Assembly: GCF_946407605.1 (NCBI RefSeq)
Contig: NZ_CAMJOS010000031.1
Location: 1-42,654, forward strand
DNA from: an uncultured Prevotella sp.
GTDB taxonomy: Bacteria; Bacteroidota; Bacteroidia; Bacteroidales; Bacteroidaceae
DNA length: 42,654 nucleotides
Reading direction: 5' to 3'
Part shown: piece after piece, positions 1-9,217 of the stretch
Layout of the letters: every line of letters begins with the position of its first letter
Numbering within the stretch: position 1 is the stretch's first letter
Notes under the pieces: generated by a model
What the model was told of the DNA's origin: nothing
Seen by the model: only the letters and a program-made list of their open reading frames with translations
Databases searched by the model: none
Made by a program: the position numbers and the translations under genes

Positions 1-18
1 TTTCTTGTTTCATTTTAC

Positions 19-40
19 GTTGACTTTGTGTCAACTTTTT
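19..40 (+). terminator. Rho-independent terminator (plus strand)
   Basis: Six-base arms GTTGAC and GTCAAC enclose a TTTGT loop and are followed directly by five T. It would end a plus-strand transcript entering from left of the window. Confidence 0.5.
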
Positions 41-53
41 CTAGCGTAAGACA

Positions 54-80
54 CCAAGGTGTAGCCAAGGTGTAGCCAAG
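54..80. repeat. 11-bp tandem repeat, 2.5 copies
   Basis: The unit CCAAGGTGTAG occurs twice exactly and is followed by a partial CCAAG. An 11-bp period is close to one DNA helical turn, so repeated protein binding on one face is possible, but nothing else supports a regulatory role. Confidence 0.6.
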
Positions 81-189
81 CTAAAAAGGCTGACATTACC
101 TTGGATAGAACCAGAGTACTGTTTGAATAGAATATGGATAGAATGAAGAAATAAGTCTGTTTCTCTGAAATGTTAAAATTACCGATGTT

Positions 190-221
190 AAAAAAAAAAG
201 GAATCGCATCACTGCGACCCC
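190..221 (-). terminator. Rho-independent terminator of the 3160-327 operon
   Basis: Read on the minus strand, a nine-pair stem (GGGGTCGCA with TGCGATTCC, two G-U pairs) closes a four-base loop and is followed by about ten T. It lies about 105 bp past the stop codon of the outer-membrane protein gene and is the likely end of that transcript. Confidence 0.75.
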
Positions 222-326
222 TTCCCTTTGAATATCCCTCTTTTAGATATTCTGAACGTAAATAATTATCGTAAATTACCAAATGCAATTCTACAATATA
301 AATCGTTTATTATCAATTATATATTT

Positions 327-2048
327 TTAAAAAGTATATCCAACAGTAAACAACAACTGGTGACGATTAAAGTTCACATCGCTTGGTGTACAGATATTGG
401 TTTCGTCAATAATGTTACCATCAACATTTGGAACGATGTCTTTAAATGTCATGTCTGGCTGGAACGGATAAAACGTGCCCTTAGTTGCGCTGTACTGATA
501 AGCCACGTCGAAATTCCAACCTTCATATTTATAGCCGAGACCACAAGTGATGCGATGTGTAGCATCCCAGTTTGTATAATCAGCTGTTGATGAATACCAG
601 TTTCCCATACTGTTAAGACGTGTGTCGCGGACACCGTTTTTCTCATACATTGGCGAAAGGTAATTATAACCCAAACGTACAGCAAGACTGGGATCGGGTT
701 TGAACTCAGCACCAAGACGGAATGTAGAAACACCTTTTAGCGTATGCTCTGTGTGGTTGTTCATCACATTATCACTATAGCTATCAGGATTGCCATAAGA
801 ATCGTAACCATCATTGACGCGATTATCAGCAGTACTATAGTCGGTGTATTCAAAACCAGCACCCAATGCCAGATAATCATCAATAGTGTGGCCTAAACTT
901 AAACCAAACTTCCAAGGTGTATAGTATTTAAATTCATATGTCTCTCCACTGTAGTACTCGTCGTAGCCCCAATTTTTAAATGTGGGATGAGAAGCGGCAT
1001 AGTCAGTTGCATTAATCATCACAGAAGTGTTTTCTGACTTCAGATCATACCATGTAGGAGTCTGAATAGATACGCCAAAACGAAAGGGAGAATCTTCAAA
1101 AGGACGTACAATGGCACCTACCTTGATATCTGCACCAGTACCTGTGATTTTTCGCTCGTCGGCTAAAACTACATTACCTATACCCTGCCCCATACGGTCA
1201 ACGAGGAACTCCTGATACTCGCTATAGCCCTTATAGTTGACGCTGTGAACACCAACGGTAATACCCAGGAACACACGATTGTTGATGTTTCCACTTAGCG
1301 TAAAATCATAGTCAGCAATCCATCCACTGTGTGCACGATCGAAATTATAATCAGAAGCCTCGAAGAAGGTGTTCCAGAAATAGATATCATTTGGGTCATA
1401 ATAAGGCGAATTGACATCGTCAGGAGCCGGATCATTCACAGCATCCCACAATACACCATTCGTATAGAGATAATCCCATTGTGTGAAGGTATTAGCACGA
1501 ATTTTTCCAGAACCATTCTGGTAACCATCCGCTTGTTTGCCATCATCTATAATATAATAACCGCCTTTATTCACATTACCAAGCGTGCTTTTGCCATAGG
1601 CTAACTTACCTAGTGAAGCACCTTGTCCATTATGACGGACCATGTTTTGATTGGCTATTGAGAGTATCTGATTAAAATTACGACTCTTATGATAGTTGAA
1701 CGCAAAATTTAGGAAAGAATTGCGGGCCGTCTGTGAGGAATAGACAAAACCAATTTGATCAAAGCTTAGGTTTGTCTTACCCACTTTGTCAAACTTGTGG
1801 ACATCATCCTGGTTGACAATACCAAAAGATGCACTGACAGTATTGCGGCGGAAAAGTCCGATACCAGCAGGATTGGTACCTGTGAGCGAGATGTCGGCTC
1901 CCAAAGCATCGAGTGCGCCACCCATACCCACATAGCGGGCAGTACCATTCAAGTCGCTACCCAGTAGACGGGCATTCTCGTAAGTATCTTGTGCAGCTGC
2001 TGGCAGCATAGCCAGTGAGAGGGCTGCAAGGAACAAATATTTCTTCAT
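327..2048 (-). CDS. Outer-membrane beta-barrel protein, OmpP1/FadL-like
   Basis: A 573-residue exported protein. The chosen ATG gives a clean signal peptide (MKKYLFLAALSLAMLPAAAQ); an in-frame upstream start would put 14 unrelated residues before it. After cleavage the N-terminal part has small-residue stretches such as RYVGMGGALDALGAD and TNPAGIGLFRR, which resemble the N-terminal hatch of FadL/TodX-type channels annotated in Bacteroidetes as OmpP1 or hemin receptor. The rest is rich in alternating aromatic and polar strands and ends in an aromatic-terminated strand (LLFTVGYTF), as expected for barrel insertion by BAM. It is the second gene of a pair, 62 bp after the Trp/Tyr-rich protein. 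The substrate is unknown; a hydrophobic compound is the family expectation only. Confidence 0.75.
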   Translation of the reverse strand: MKKYLFLAALSLAMLPAAAQDTYENARLLGSDLNGTARYVGMGGALDALGADISLTGTNPAGIGLFRRNTVSASFGIVNQDDVHKFDKVGKTNLSFDQIGFVYSSQTARNSFLNFAFNYHKSRNFNQILSIANQNMVRHNGQGASLGKLAYGKSTLGNVNKGGYYIIDDGKQADGYQNGSGKIRANTFTQWDYLYTNGVLWDAVNDPAPDDVNSPYYDPNDIYFWNTFFEASDYNFDRAHSGWIADYDFTLSGNINNRVFLGITVGVHSVNYKGYSEYQEFLVDRMGQGIGNVVLADERKITGTGADIKVGAIVRPFEDSPFRFGVSIQTPTWYDLKSENTSVMINATDYAASHPTFKNWGYDEYYSGETYEFKYYTPWKFGLSLGHTIDDYLALGAGFEYTDYSTADNRVNDGYDSYGNPDSYSDNVMNNHTEHTLKGVSTFRLGAEFKPDPSLAVRLGYNYLSPMYEKNGVRDTRLNSMGNWYSSTADYTNWDATHRITCGLGYKYEGWNFDVAYQYSATKGTFYPFQPDMTFKDIVPNVDGNIIDETNICTPSDVNFNRHQLLFTVGYTF

Positions 2049-2110
2049 AACTCTCAGATAATATTTTGTATTCAAAAACTCATAACTCAATCTCCTAAAT
2101 AGTAGTCGGC

Positions 2111-3160
2111 TTATCTGCGCCCACCACCAGAGCGACCGCCACCACCGGCACTACCACCTCCACGGCTTCCACCACCGCCTCCACCGAAGCTACCGCCTCC
2201 GCTACTACGGCTGCCACCGCCTCCTCCGAAGCTACCTCCACCTGAGCTATTACTATAGCTGCCACCAGTATTACCATTATAGACAGGTGTGGTGTTAGTA
2301 TTGGATCTAACGGTAGAGCGATTAGTATTACGGTTGACACTAGTGCGAGTTGTTGATGCAGATGACGAACGTGAGTTCACCCCACCACCTGAAGATAAGC
2401 GTCCGCTATTGCCGTTGGCAGCACGTTGACGTGCACTGTCAAAACGACTGCTACTACCATAAGCTGTAGCGCGATTACGATTATAATTGGAAGTGCGAGC
2501 CATATCGGAATAACGACGCAAGGTGCCGGTATTTCCATTGGCATAATAACGTCCACCACCGCCATAATAGGTATAACCATAGTATGGACGATAGTAATAC
2601 CATGAACGCCAGCCATAGCCCCAACCATAATCATAGTACCAAGGACTATACCAAGGGTCGTACCATCCATACTGCCAATACCAATGGTCGTACCATGGGT
2701 CGTACCAAGGATAGAGCCAAGAATGATACCAGGGCGAATGCCACATAACTTCATCAAGGCGACCATCAGCATATCCAGCCCAGTAGTTATCGCCTGGTAC
2801 GTAGTCATCATACTGTACCATTTTCTGAGTCAACTGGAAGTCGCTAACAGAATCGGGATATACGCCTTGGATGGGATCGAACGAAATAATATCGCCCGTA
2901 TCAGCAGGCAACGTTTCATAACTACTACCCATACGGTTGTACTCATCTACAGAGCGCTTGGAACCGACATAGTAGGTTGGAATCTCAGACTCACGGACTT
3001 GACGGAACCGTTCTCTGGCCTGAGCCCTTGCCTGCTCTTCGGCCTTAGCCTTAGCCTTTACCTTTTTGCTGGAAGCAAAGTACATGTCATCATCGTCCTG
3101 AGCCATCAGCGAGAGCGGCATCAGAGCGAAAACCAATGAGAAAAACATCCACTTCTTCAT
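2111..3160 (-). CDS. Exported Trp/Tyr-rich protein with Gly/Ser tail
   Basis: A 349-residue protein with a signal peptide (cleavage after about residue 20, SLMAQ). A charged Lys/Ala/Arg helical segment follows (about residues 30-55). A strikingly aromatic block comes at roughly residues 130-215, with recurring PWYDPWY-like units that then become Tyr/Gly rich. A Ser/Asn/Thr-rich linker leads to a tail of GGGSFGGGGG-type repeats ending in RR. I recognise no catalytic domain. Low-complexity exported proteins of this sort are annotated as hypothetical in Bacteroidales. It is the first gene of a two-gene unit with the FadL-like porin, so an envelope role is a reasonable inference; the binding partner is unknown. 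Confidence 0.7.
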   Translation of the reverse strand: MKKWMFFSLVFALMPLSLMAQDDDDMYFASSKKVKAKAKAEEQARAQARERFRQVRESEIPTYYVGSKRSVDEYNRMGSSYETLPADTGDIISFDPIQGVYPDSVSDFQLTQKMVQYDDYVPGDNYWAGYADGRLDEVMWHSPWYHSWLYPWYDPWYDHWYWQYGWYDPWYSPWYYDYGWGYGWRSWYYYRPYYGYTYYGGGGRYYANGNTGTLRRYSDMARTSNYNRNRATAYGSSSRFDSARQRAANGNSGRLSSGGGVNSRSSSASTTRTSVNRNTNRSTVRSNTNTTPVYNGNTGGSYSNSSGGGSFGGGGGSRSSGGGSFGGGGGGSRGGGSAGGGGRSGGGRR

Positions 3161-3193
3161 ATGCTAATTACGTTTAGTTATTCTTTCACGATG

Positions 3194-3224
3194 CAAAAAT
3201 AGTACATATTTTCATGCAAAGGTA
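3194..3224 (-). promoter_or_regulatory. Two -7 elements upstream of the 3160-327 operon
   Basis: On the minus strand TACCTTTG (3217-3224) and TATTTTTG (3194-3201) both match the Bacteroidetes -7 consensus TAnnTTTG. I found no well-spaced -33 TTTG for either. The nearer one would give a leader of roughly 25 nt. Confidence 0.5.
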
Positions 3225-3266
3225 CGGAAAAACCCTAAAACGTGGTAGGATTTTCCCTATTTTTAG

Positions 3267-3274
3267 TAATTTTG
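3267..3274 (+). promoter_or_regulatory. -7 element of prmA
   Basis: TAATTTTG matches TAnnTTTG and lies 20 bp before the prmA ATG. It is divergent from, and about 45-70 bp away from, the promoters of the 3160-327 operon. Confidence 0.5.
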
Positions 3275-3294
3275 CAGATAAAATTAACAATGAC

Positions 3295-4158
3295 ATGAAG
3301 TACTACGAAGTGATTTTTACAATAGAGGCGCCCCAAGAGCTGATGCAGGACACTCGTGATGTGCTCTCTGCACTGGCTGGAGAGGCAGGTTTTGAATCTT
3401 TTGAAGATACTCCTGATGGCGTCAAAGGTTATGTACAGCAAGCATTATATGAAGAGTCCCTACTCCACCAGTTGATAGGGGAGTTCCCCCTACCCTCGTG
3501 CAAAGTCACTTTTAGTGTGGAAGAGGCTGAAGACAAGGACTGGAACGAGCAATGGGAGCAGGAGGGTTTTGAACCTATTGTGGTCAACGACAAACTCGTC
3601 ATTCATGATGGTCGACATCTACCATCAAACATCTGCCCTCAGACATCCATAGAAATCGACGCCCGTCTGGCTTTTGGTACTGGCACCCATGAAACAACTC
3701 GTATGATGGTGAGTCAGCTGTTGAATCTCCAATTAATAGGCTGTCGTGTATTGGATTGTGGCACAGGTACAGGAATCTTAGCAATTTCTGCGTTAAAACT
3801 GGGTGCTAGTGAGGCTGTGGGTTACGATATTGACGAATGGAGCGTAGACAATGCACGCCATAATGCTGTCATCAACATGGTGGACAGCCAGTTTACATCG
3901 CTGCTGGGCGATGCCTCTATATTAAAAGATGTGGAGGGTACGTTCAATGTTGTGCTGGCAAATATCAACAGAAATATTCTGCTCAACGATATGGAAGCCT
4001 TTGTAGAAAAGATGGCCCCCCACTCCACTTTGTTGCTCAGCGGTTTTTATCAGCAGGATATCCCGCTGCTGGAAGAGAAAGCCCTTACGTTAGGACTCAT
4101 AAAGAAAGCCCAGCAGCACGATGGCGACTGGGCTTGCTTAAGATTCGAAAAGAGTTAA
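3295..4158 (+). CDS. prmA: Ribosomal protein L11 methyltransferase
   Basis: Methylates ribosomal protein L11 in the cytoplasm using S-adenosylmethionine. The 287-residue protein has the family's N-terminal substrate-recognition domain (to about residue 110). It also has the diagnostic LAFGTGTHETTR segment, SAM-binding motif I (VLDCGTGTGILAIS) and the motif IV region LANINRN. I chose the ATG at 3295 (MKYYEVIF) because it matches the usual start, while an in-frame start 27 codons upstream runs through the promoter. Downstream it converges on atpG with only 3 bp between the stop codons, leaving no room for a separate terminator. Length is normal for the family. Confidence 0.93.
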   Translation: MKYYEVIFTIEAPQELMQDTRDVLSALAGEAGFESFEDTPDGVKGYVQQALYEESLLHQLIGEFPLPSCKVTFSVEEAEDKDWNEQWEQEGFEPIVVNDKLVIHDGRHLPSNICPQTSIEIDARLAFGTGTHETTRMMVSQLLNLQLIGCRVLDCGTGTGILAISALKLGASEAVGYDIDEWSVDNARHNAVINMVDSQFTSLLGDASILKDVEGTFNVVLANINRNILLNDMEAFVEKMAPHSTLLLSGFYQQDIPLLEEKALTLGLIKKAQQHDGDWACLRFEKS

Positions 4159-4161
4159 ACG

Positions 4162-5133
4162 TCAGTTGTTCACCGAACCACCAACAATATCAAGAAGCTC
4201 GCTGGTGATAGCTTGCTGACGACTCTTATTATATTGCAGGTTCAATTGGCGTAGCAACTCATCGGCATTGTCGGTAGCAGTCTGCATAGCCACCATTCGA
4301 GCGGCATGTTCTGAAGCAACGCTATCGAGCAATGCGGTGTAGAGCATCAGATGACCCATCTTTGGAATGAGCTGCGACAGCACAGTGTGCATATCAGGCT
4401 CTACAATGAAGTTATCGTTTAGCGGGGCAACTTCGTTCTCCTGCACCTTCTTTGTTTTGCGACCTTTCTTCTTCAGATAATCCTGCACCTGCTTCGTCAC
4501 TACATTCGATGTCAGGTCACGCTCATGGTCGGCATTCAACTCTGACTCAATGTCGATTGGCAGGAAGGTCTTATGCGTGAGAATCTGTGAGCCGGCACTC
4601 TTGAAGTGGTGATAAATCAGCTCCACCTTGTCAATCTCATTGTTGGCAAAGCGCTCGCCTAACTCCATAGCCAAGTCGATACATTGCTTCACGTTGGGAT
4701 GGTCCACCAAATCAGCTAGGTCGCATTTCACATTATAGCCTAGTTTGCTGGCCTTCTCAGCCACCTTGCGACCTATGGGATAAACCTCCACATTGTCCTT
4801 GCCCAATTCGTTGGAGATCGCATCAACGGCCTTGGTCATTGTCTTAATGATATTTGCATTAAAACCACCACAGAGTGACGAGTTGCTACTGAAGACCACA
4901 AGGGCAACACGCTTCACAGGACGCTCCTGGTCGTAAATGGTCTGAGAACCCACCTCAGCTGCAAGAAACGACTTAAGGATATGCTCCAACATGGACTCGT
5001 AGGGCAGCATGTTCTGGATGGCCACCTGCGCATGGTGTAGCTTTGATGAAGCCACCATTTTCATAGCAGAGGTAATCTTTCGCGTGCTGTTAACCGAGGC
5101 TATGCGGCCTTTAATTTCTTTCAAACTTGGCAT
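4162..5133 (-). CDS. atpG: F1Fo ATP synthase subunit gamma
   Basis: Central rotary shaft of the F1 sector. The 323-residue protein opens with the canonical MPSLKEIKGRIASV and STRKITSAMKMVASSKL and ends with the paired-helix segment containing MVAMQTATDNADEL and QAITSELLDIVGG, typical of gamma C-termini. A charged insert with a run of lysines (around residues 210-240) makes it longer than the roughly 290 residues of E. coli; this is common in Bacteroidetes. It is the last gene of the operon, 6 bp after atpA. Confidence 0.97.
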   Translation of the reverse strand: MPSLKEIKGRIASVNSTRKITSAMKMVASSKLHHAQVAIQNMLPYESMLEHILKSFLAAEVGSQTIYDQERPVKRVALVVFSSNSSLCGGFNANIIKTMTKAVDAISNELGKDNVEVYPIGRKVAEKASKLGYNVKCDLADLVDHPNVKQCIDLAMELGERFANNEIDKVELIYHHFKSAGSQILTHKTFLPIDIESELNADHERDLTSNVVTKQVQDYLKKKGRKTKKVQENEVAPLNDNFIVEPDMHTVLSQLIPKMGHLMLYTALLDSVASEHAARMVAMQTATDNADELLRQLNLQYNKSRQQAITSELLDIVGGSVNN

Positions 5134-5139
5134 AAGCTA

Positions 5140-6726
5140 TCAGGCATTATATGTTCCTGCAATATCGGCCATTACCTGTTCTATCTTTTCCGTGGTCTCG
5201 TTATCGATCTTTCCACTGGCAAGTGTCTCGATAACCTCAGGATGAGCTGAGCGCAACTTGTCAAGGAACTGATCCTGACATTGACGAACCTTGTCGATGG
5301 GCACCTGGCGCATCAGACCATTCACACCACAATAAAGTATGGCAACCTGCTCACCTACTGGCATCGGGCTGTACTGTGGCTGAATCAGCAACTGATTGTT
5401 CTTACGGCCCCTATCGAGGGTCATCGCAGTCACGGCATCCATATCGCTAGAGAACTTAGAGAAGGCCTCCAACTCACGATACTGTGCTTGGTCAATCTTC
5501 AGCGTACCAGCCACCTTCTTCATACTCTTGATCTGAGCCGAACCACCCACACGAGATACCGAGATACCTACGTTAATAGCGGGACGGAAGCCCTGGTTGA
5601 AGAGGTCGCTCTCAAGGAATATCTGACCATCGGTAATAGAAATCACGTTAGTGGGAATATAGGCCGATACGTCGCCTGCCTGTGTCTCAATGATTGGCAG
5701 GGCGGTCAACGAGCCACCACCACGTACGTGGCCCTTCATACACTCGGGAAGGTCGTTCATCTTCTCTGCCACCTCTTGCTGTTCGTTCATCTTAGCGGCA
5801 CGTTCCAACAGACGAGAGTGCAGATAGAACACATCACCAGGATAAGCCTCACGTCCAGAAGGACGACGCAGAATCAGCGACACCTCACGATAAGCTACGG
5901 CCTGCTTCGACAGGTCATCGTAGACTACCAATGCTGGCAGACCACGGTCACGGAAATACTCACCGATGGCAGCACCGGCAAAAGGTGCGTAGTACTGCAT
6001 CGCTGCAGGATCAGCAGCGGTGGCAGCCACCACGATAGTATAAGGCATTGCCCCATGTTCCTTCAGAGTCTGCACCAAGGCTGCTACAGTAGAGGCTTTC
6101 TGACCAATGGCTACATAGATGCAATAGACAGGCTTACCAGCCTCGAAGAAACTCTTCTGATTAATAATAGTATCGACTGCGATGGCGGTCTTACCCGTCT
6201 GACGGTCACCGATAATCAACTCACGTTGTCCACGACCAATGGGAATCATCGAGTCTACAGCTTTCAAGCCAGTCTGTAGAGGCTCTTTCACTGGCTGTCG
6301 ATAGATCACACCAGGTGCCTTGCGGTCGAGGGGCATCTCGAACGAGTCTTTCAGGTCAATATCACCTTTGCCATCGATGGCCTGACCCAGAGGGTTGATG
6401 ACGCGTCCCAGCATATTGTCGTTCACACGGATAGAGGCAATTCGTTTGGTACGTTTTACCACCATACCCTCCTTGATGCCCGACGTAGTGCCAAGAAGCA
6501 CGCAACCCACGTTGTCTTCCTCCAGGTTCATCACGATAGCCATTGTGCCGTTCTCGAACTCCAGCAACTCGTTGGCCTCGGCATTGCGGAGACCATAGAT
6601 ACGAGCCACACCGTCAGAGACCTGAAGCACTGTGCCAATCTCGTCGAACTGGGCGCTATCAGAAATGCCCTTCAACTGATCGAGCAGTACCTGTGAGACT
6701 TCGCTTGGTTTAATTTTATCTGACAT
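5140..6726 (-). CDS. atpA: F1Fo ATP synthase subunit alpha
   Basis: Non-catalytic nucleotide-binding subunit of the F1 hexamer. The 528-residue protein shows the alpha-type P-loop GDRQTGKT, the VYVAIGQK segment, the [12 protein letters not shown] region and the signature stretch around [25 protein letters not shown]. The arginine finger region [13 protein letters not shown] is intact. It is preceded by a 37-bp spacer holding a heptamer array and followed after 6 bp by atpG. Confidence 0.98.
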   Translation of the reverse strand: MSDKIKPSEVSQVLLDQLKGISDSAQFDEIGTVLQVSDGVARIYGLRNAEANELLEFENGTMAIVMNLEEDNVGCVLLGTTSGIKEGMVVKRTKRIASIRVNDNMLGRVINPLGQAIDGKGDIDLKDSFEMPLDRKAPGVIYRQPVKEPLQTGLKAVDSMIPIGRGQRELIIGDRQTGKTAIAVDTIINQKSFFEAGKPVYCIYVAIGQKASTVAALVQTLKEHGAMPYTIVVAATAADPAAMQYYAPFAGAAIGEYFRDRGLPALVVYDDLSKQAVAYREVSLILRRPSGREAYPGDVFYLHSRLLERAAKMNEQQEVAEKMNDLPECMKGHVRGGGSLTALPIIETQAGDVSAYIPTNVISITDGQIFLESDLFNQGFRPAINVGISVSRVGGSAQIKSMKKVAGTLKIDQAQYRELEAFSKFSSDMDAVTAMTLDRGRKNNQLLIQPQYSPMPVGEQVAILYCGVNGLMRQVPIDKVRQCQDQFLDKLRSAHPEVIETLASGKIDNETTEKIEQVMADIAGTYNA

Positions 6727-6729
6727 AAA

Positions 6730-6757
6730 TTCAATGCTTAATTCTTAATGCTTGATG
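6730..6757. repeat. 7-bp-period array between atpH and atpA
   Basis: Four degenerate heptamers of the form CTTAATG (TTCAATG, CTTAATT, CTTAATG, CTTGATG) follow one another without gaps. They fill most of the 37-bp spacer inside the ATP synthase operon. Same class as the other arrays in this window. Confidence 0.7.
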
Positions 6758-6763
6758 CATAAA

Positions 6764-7303
6764 TTATTTCTGTAATTGAGTAAGTATCGTGTTGAGCTTT
6801 GACTTGACACTTGCATCCATACGGAAAGTGTCATATTCAAGGATGAAACCACCGATGATGTCAGGATCCACCTCAGTCTCAAACTCTACAGTACCTTGAG
6901 TGTTACTTTCTACCAGCGAGCGCATCTTCTGAACAGTATCAGCCGACACCTGAGCGGCAGTAGTAAGTTTTCCTCGGATGACGTTCTTCTGCTTACGATA
7001 GAGCGTGACGTACGAATTGGCCATGAACTGAATCATGTTCTCGCGATCTTCCTTCAACACCAAGGCGATGAAGGCTTTAGTCAAAGAAGAGGCACTATCA
7101 CCACCTGCAGCGGTTTCAAGTAGCATCTGCTTCTTATCTTTGGCGAGCATCGGATTGTCTATCGTATGGCGAAGAACTGGTACCTCTATGTAGCTCTTAG
7201 CCAAGAGCTGCATGTCAGCATACACAGTATCTTCGATGTTCGCATCAGTAGCACTCTTTAGTAGAGCGCGTGCGTATCGAACCGATATGACTCCTATATC
7301 CAT
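6764..7303 (-). CDS. atpH: F1Fo ATP synthase subunit delta
   Basis: Links F1 to the peripheral stalk. The protein begins MDIGVISVRYARALL, the standard delta opening in Bacteroidetes, and ends with the conserved region DIIGGFILEYDTFRMDASVKSKL. I use the ATG at 7303, giving 179 residues; a TTG two codons upstream is possible but unnecessary. Located 12 bp after atpF and 37 bp before atpA in the operon. Confidence 0.95.
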   Translation of the reverse strand: MDIGVISVRYARALLKSATDANIEDTVYADMQLLAKSYIEVPVLRHTIDNPMLAKDKKQMLLETAAGGDSASSLTKAFIALVLKEDRENMIQFMANSYVTLYRKQKNVIRGKLTTAAQVSADTVQKMRSLVESNTQGTVEFETEVDPDIIGGFILEYDTFRMDASVKSKLNTILTQLQK

Positions 7304-7315
7304 ACGCAAAAATGG

Positions 7316-7813
7316 TTAGTTTTTAGCAGAGACATCATCCAGCATACGGTTGATGAGATCCATCTGTGAGGCATCATCTTTCAAATTGGCACGAAGCACC
7401 TTCTCGGCAATCTCCACACTCAAGGCAGCCACCTGACTACGAATGTCGGCGATGGCAGCTTTCTTCTCCTGTTCGATAGCCATACGAGCATCCTCAAGTA
7501 GACGTGCTCCCTCCTGACGGGCTTTCTCCTGTGCTTGTTCTACGATAGCCTCACGAGTCTCGGCAGCCTCTTTCAGTATCTGAGCCTGCTTCTCACGAGC
7601 CTCTTGTAAGATGGATTCACCTTCTTTCTGTATATTGGCCAGACGTTCGTTTGCATCATGAGCTTTGCGCAGTGATTCATCAATGAAAGCCTTGCGTTCG
7701 CTAACCATCGAGGTGATGACAGGGAACCCGAACTTCCACAGAATGAACAGCACCACGAAAAACGTCAGTGACATCCAAAACAGCAGACCAGTACTCGGAA
7801 TTAATAAATCCAT
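7316..7813 (-). CDS. atpF: F1Fo ATP synthase subunit b
   Basis: Peripheral stalk subunit of 165 residues. One N-terminal membrane segment (about residues 8-28, LLFWMSLTFFVVLFILWKFG) is followed by a long charged coiled-coil helix rich in Ala, Glu, Lys and Gln. This architecture and length are typical for bacterial subunit b. It follows atpE after 43 bp and precedes atpH by 12 bp. Confidence 0.96.
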   Translation of the reverse strand: MDLLIPSTGLLFWMSLTFFVVLFILWKFGFPVITSMVSERKAFIDESLRKAHDANERLANIQKEGESILQEAREKQAQILKEAAETREAIVEQAQEKARQEGARLLEDARMAIEQEKKAAIADIRSQVAALSVEIAEKVLRANLKDDASQMDLINRMLDDVSAKN

Positions 7814-7856
7814 ACGCTGAATATTCCTTTATTATGGTTTAGCTTTTCACTATTGT

Positions 7857-8093
7857 TTAGAGGCACATGAATGCAATCACGGCAGCGAACAGGGCAACAC
7901 CCTCAATAAGAGCGGCTGCGATAATCATGTTGGTCATCAACTTACCGATAACCTCCGGCTGACGGGCCATAGCGTCCATGGCAGAGCCACCAATCTTACC
8001 AATACCAATACCTGCGCCAATAGCTGCGAGACCTGCGCCAACAGCAGCGCCAAACTTTGCAACACCTTCAATTGCTAATAATGTTGTAATCAT
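7857..8093 (-). CDS. atpE: F1Fo ATP synthase subunit c (proton type)
   Basis: The rotor-ring proteolipid, 78 residues with two hydrophobic helices joined by the polar loop ARQPE. Helix 1 carries the Gly-rich GAGIGIGKIGG pattern. Helix 2 carries the ion-binding glutamate in AALIEGVALF. The residue after the glutamate is Gly rather than Ser/Thr, and I see none of the extra Na+ ligands of known sodium c-rings, so proton coupling is inferred. It lies between atpB and atpF. Confidence 0.97.
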   Translation of the reverse strand: MITTLLAIEGVAKFGAAVGAGLAAIGAGIGIGKIGGSAMDAMARQPEVIGKLMTNMIIAAALIEGVALFAAVIAFMCL

Positions 8094-8145
8094 AATTGTA
8101 ATGTTTTTTAGTTATTTTTATGTTTATTGTTTAATGTCGAAACGA

Positions 8146-9195
8146 TTAGTGCTCATGTCCTTCGGGAACGGCTCTGGCCATGCCGATGAACACGGATGAG
8201 AGAAGCGTAAACACCATGGCCTGAATGAAGCAGACCAGGCATTCCAGACACATCATGAAGATAGCCATGATAACACTCACGGCACTCATACTATAGAACA
8301 CGCTTACTGACATCGACGCTACCAGGAAGATGATACATGGCATTGCTACAGCAATAGCATGACCAGCCATCATATTGGCAAAAAGTCGGATCATCAGTGC
8401 AAAAGGTTTCGTGAAAATACCCACGAACTCAATCAGGGGCATCAAGGGTACGGGACACTTCAGCAGGAATGGCACATCTGGCCAGAATATCTCTTTCCAA
8501 TAGTGCTTGCTTCCCGAGAACTGCACAATGACAAAGGTACACAAAGCCAGAATAAATGTCACAGCTATGTTACCCGTCACATTACCAGAACCTGGTGGGA
8601 ACGGAATGAGACCCATCACGTTGCAGGTGAAGATAAAGAAGAAGCAAGTAAGCAGATAAGGCGTATATTTCTCGTAGCCCTTGCCTACTCCAGGCTTGAT
8701 GATATCATCAACCACATACATGACCAGCATCTCGATTAATCCCACAAAACCACCAGGAGCCTCGTCGGATACCTTATGACGCTTATACCAGCGGGCACTG
8801 AACAGAATACAGAACAGCAGTAAAGCCGCATTGATAAACATCACGGCAACTGTTTTCGTGATAGAGAGGTCGAGCACTGGCTCGCCATTCTCAACAATCT
8901 GTCCTTCATGATCACCCTCAGCAGCAATCTCCAATCCGTAAGGTTTGGGGGCATGACCCTCTGCAGCCTCTTCAAAACGAGCAGAACTGAAGACATGCCA
9001 TCCTGTGGAGCTCTTCACGATGACAGGCAGCGGGATGACAATGCTATTCTCGCCTTCACCATACACATGCCATTCGTGTGAATCCTTGATATGCTCAAGC
9101 ACCACCTCCTTGGCGCTAAAGTCTGCTGCTGTGGCAACAGGCGTCAGCGCTAACATCAGTAATGCTGAGATAATCAGTCGTTTGATGTGATACAT
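8146..9195 (-). CDS. atpB: F1Fo ATP synthase subunit a with signal-peptide extension
   Basis: Membrane stator that forms the proton half-channels against the c-ring. At 349 residues it is longer than the roughly 270 of E. coli. The extra length is an N-terminal signal-like segment (residues 1-23, ending ATAAD) and an approximately 90-residue extracytoplasmic domain before the first core helix, as seen in other Bacteroidetes. The essential arginine is present in FALMIRLFANMMAGH. Core helices and the segment NVMGLIPFPPGSGNVTGN match subunit a. It is followed by atpE after 52 bp. Confidence 0.96.
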   Translation of the reverse strand: MYHIKRLIISALLMLALTPVATAADFSAKEVVLEHIKDSHEWHVYGEGENSIVIPLPVIVKSSTGWHVFSSARFEEAAEGHAPKPYGLEIAAEGDHEGQIVENGEPVLDLSITKTVAVMFINAALLLFCILFSARWYKRHKVSDEAPGGFVGLIEMLVMYVVDDIIKPGVGKGYEKYTPYLLTCFFFIFTCNVMGLIPFPPGSGNVTGNIAVTFILALCTFVIVQFSGSKHYWKEIFWPDVPFLLKCPVPLMPLIEFVGIFTKPFALMIRLFANMMAGHAIAVAMPCIIFLVASMSVSVFYSMSAVSVIMAIFMMCLECLVCFIQAMVFTLLSSVFIGMARAVPEGHEH

Positions 9196-9217
9196 TGATA
9201 AATATTTGTCTTTAATA

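Larger units (their letters stand above)
1..326. other. Left-edge non-coding region
   Basis: No convincing gene lies here. The stretch is AT-rich and carries two terminator-like hairpins (19-40, plus strand; 190-221, minus strand) and an 11-bp tandem repeat (54-80). A weak open frame on the minus strand crosses both hairpins and lacks any family resemblance, so I do not call it. The region appears to separate an unseen plus-strand gene to the left from the minus-strand gene pair ending at 327. Confidence 0.6.

Noticed and set aside
31..288. An 85-codon minus-strand frame at the left edge
   Set aside because: It crosses two terminator-like hairpins and the 11-bp repeat, has no -7 element, and the product looks random.
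5281..6279. A 332-codon open frame antisense to atpA
   Set aside because: atpA is unmistakable on the other strand; the antisense product has no family features and no promoter.
7857..8093. Sodium-type ATP synthase c subunit
   Set aside because: The ion-binding Glu is followed by Gly and the additional Na+ ligands (helix 1 Gln, helix 2 Ser/Thr) are not seen, so proton coupling fits better.
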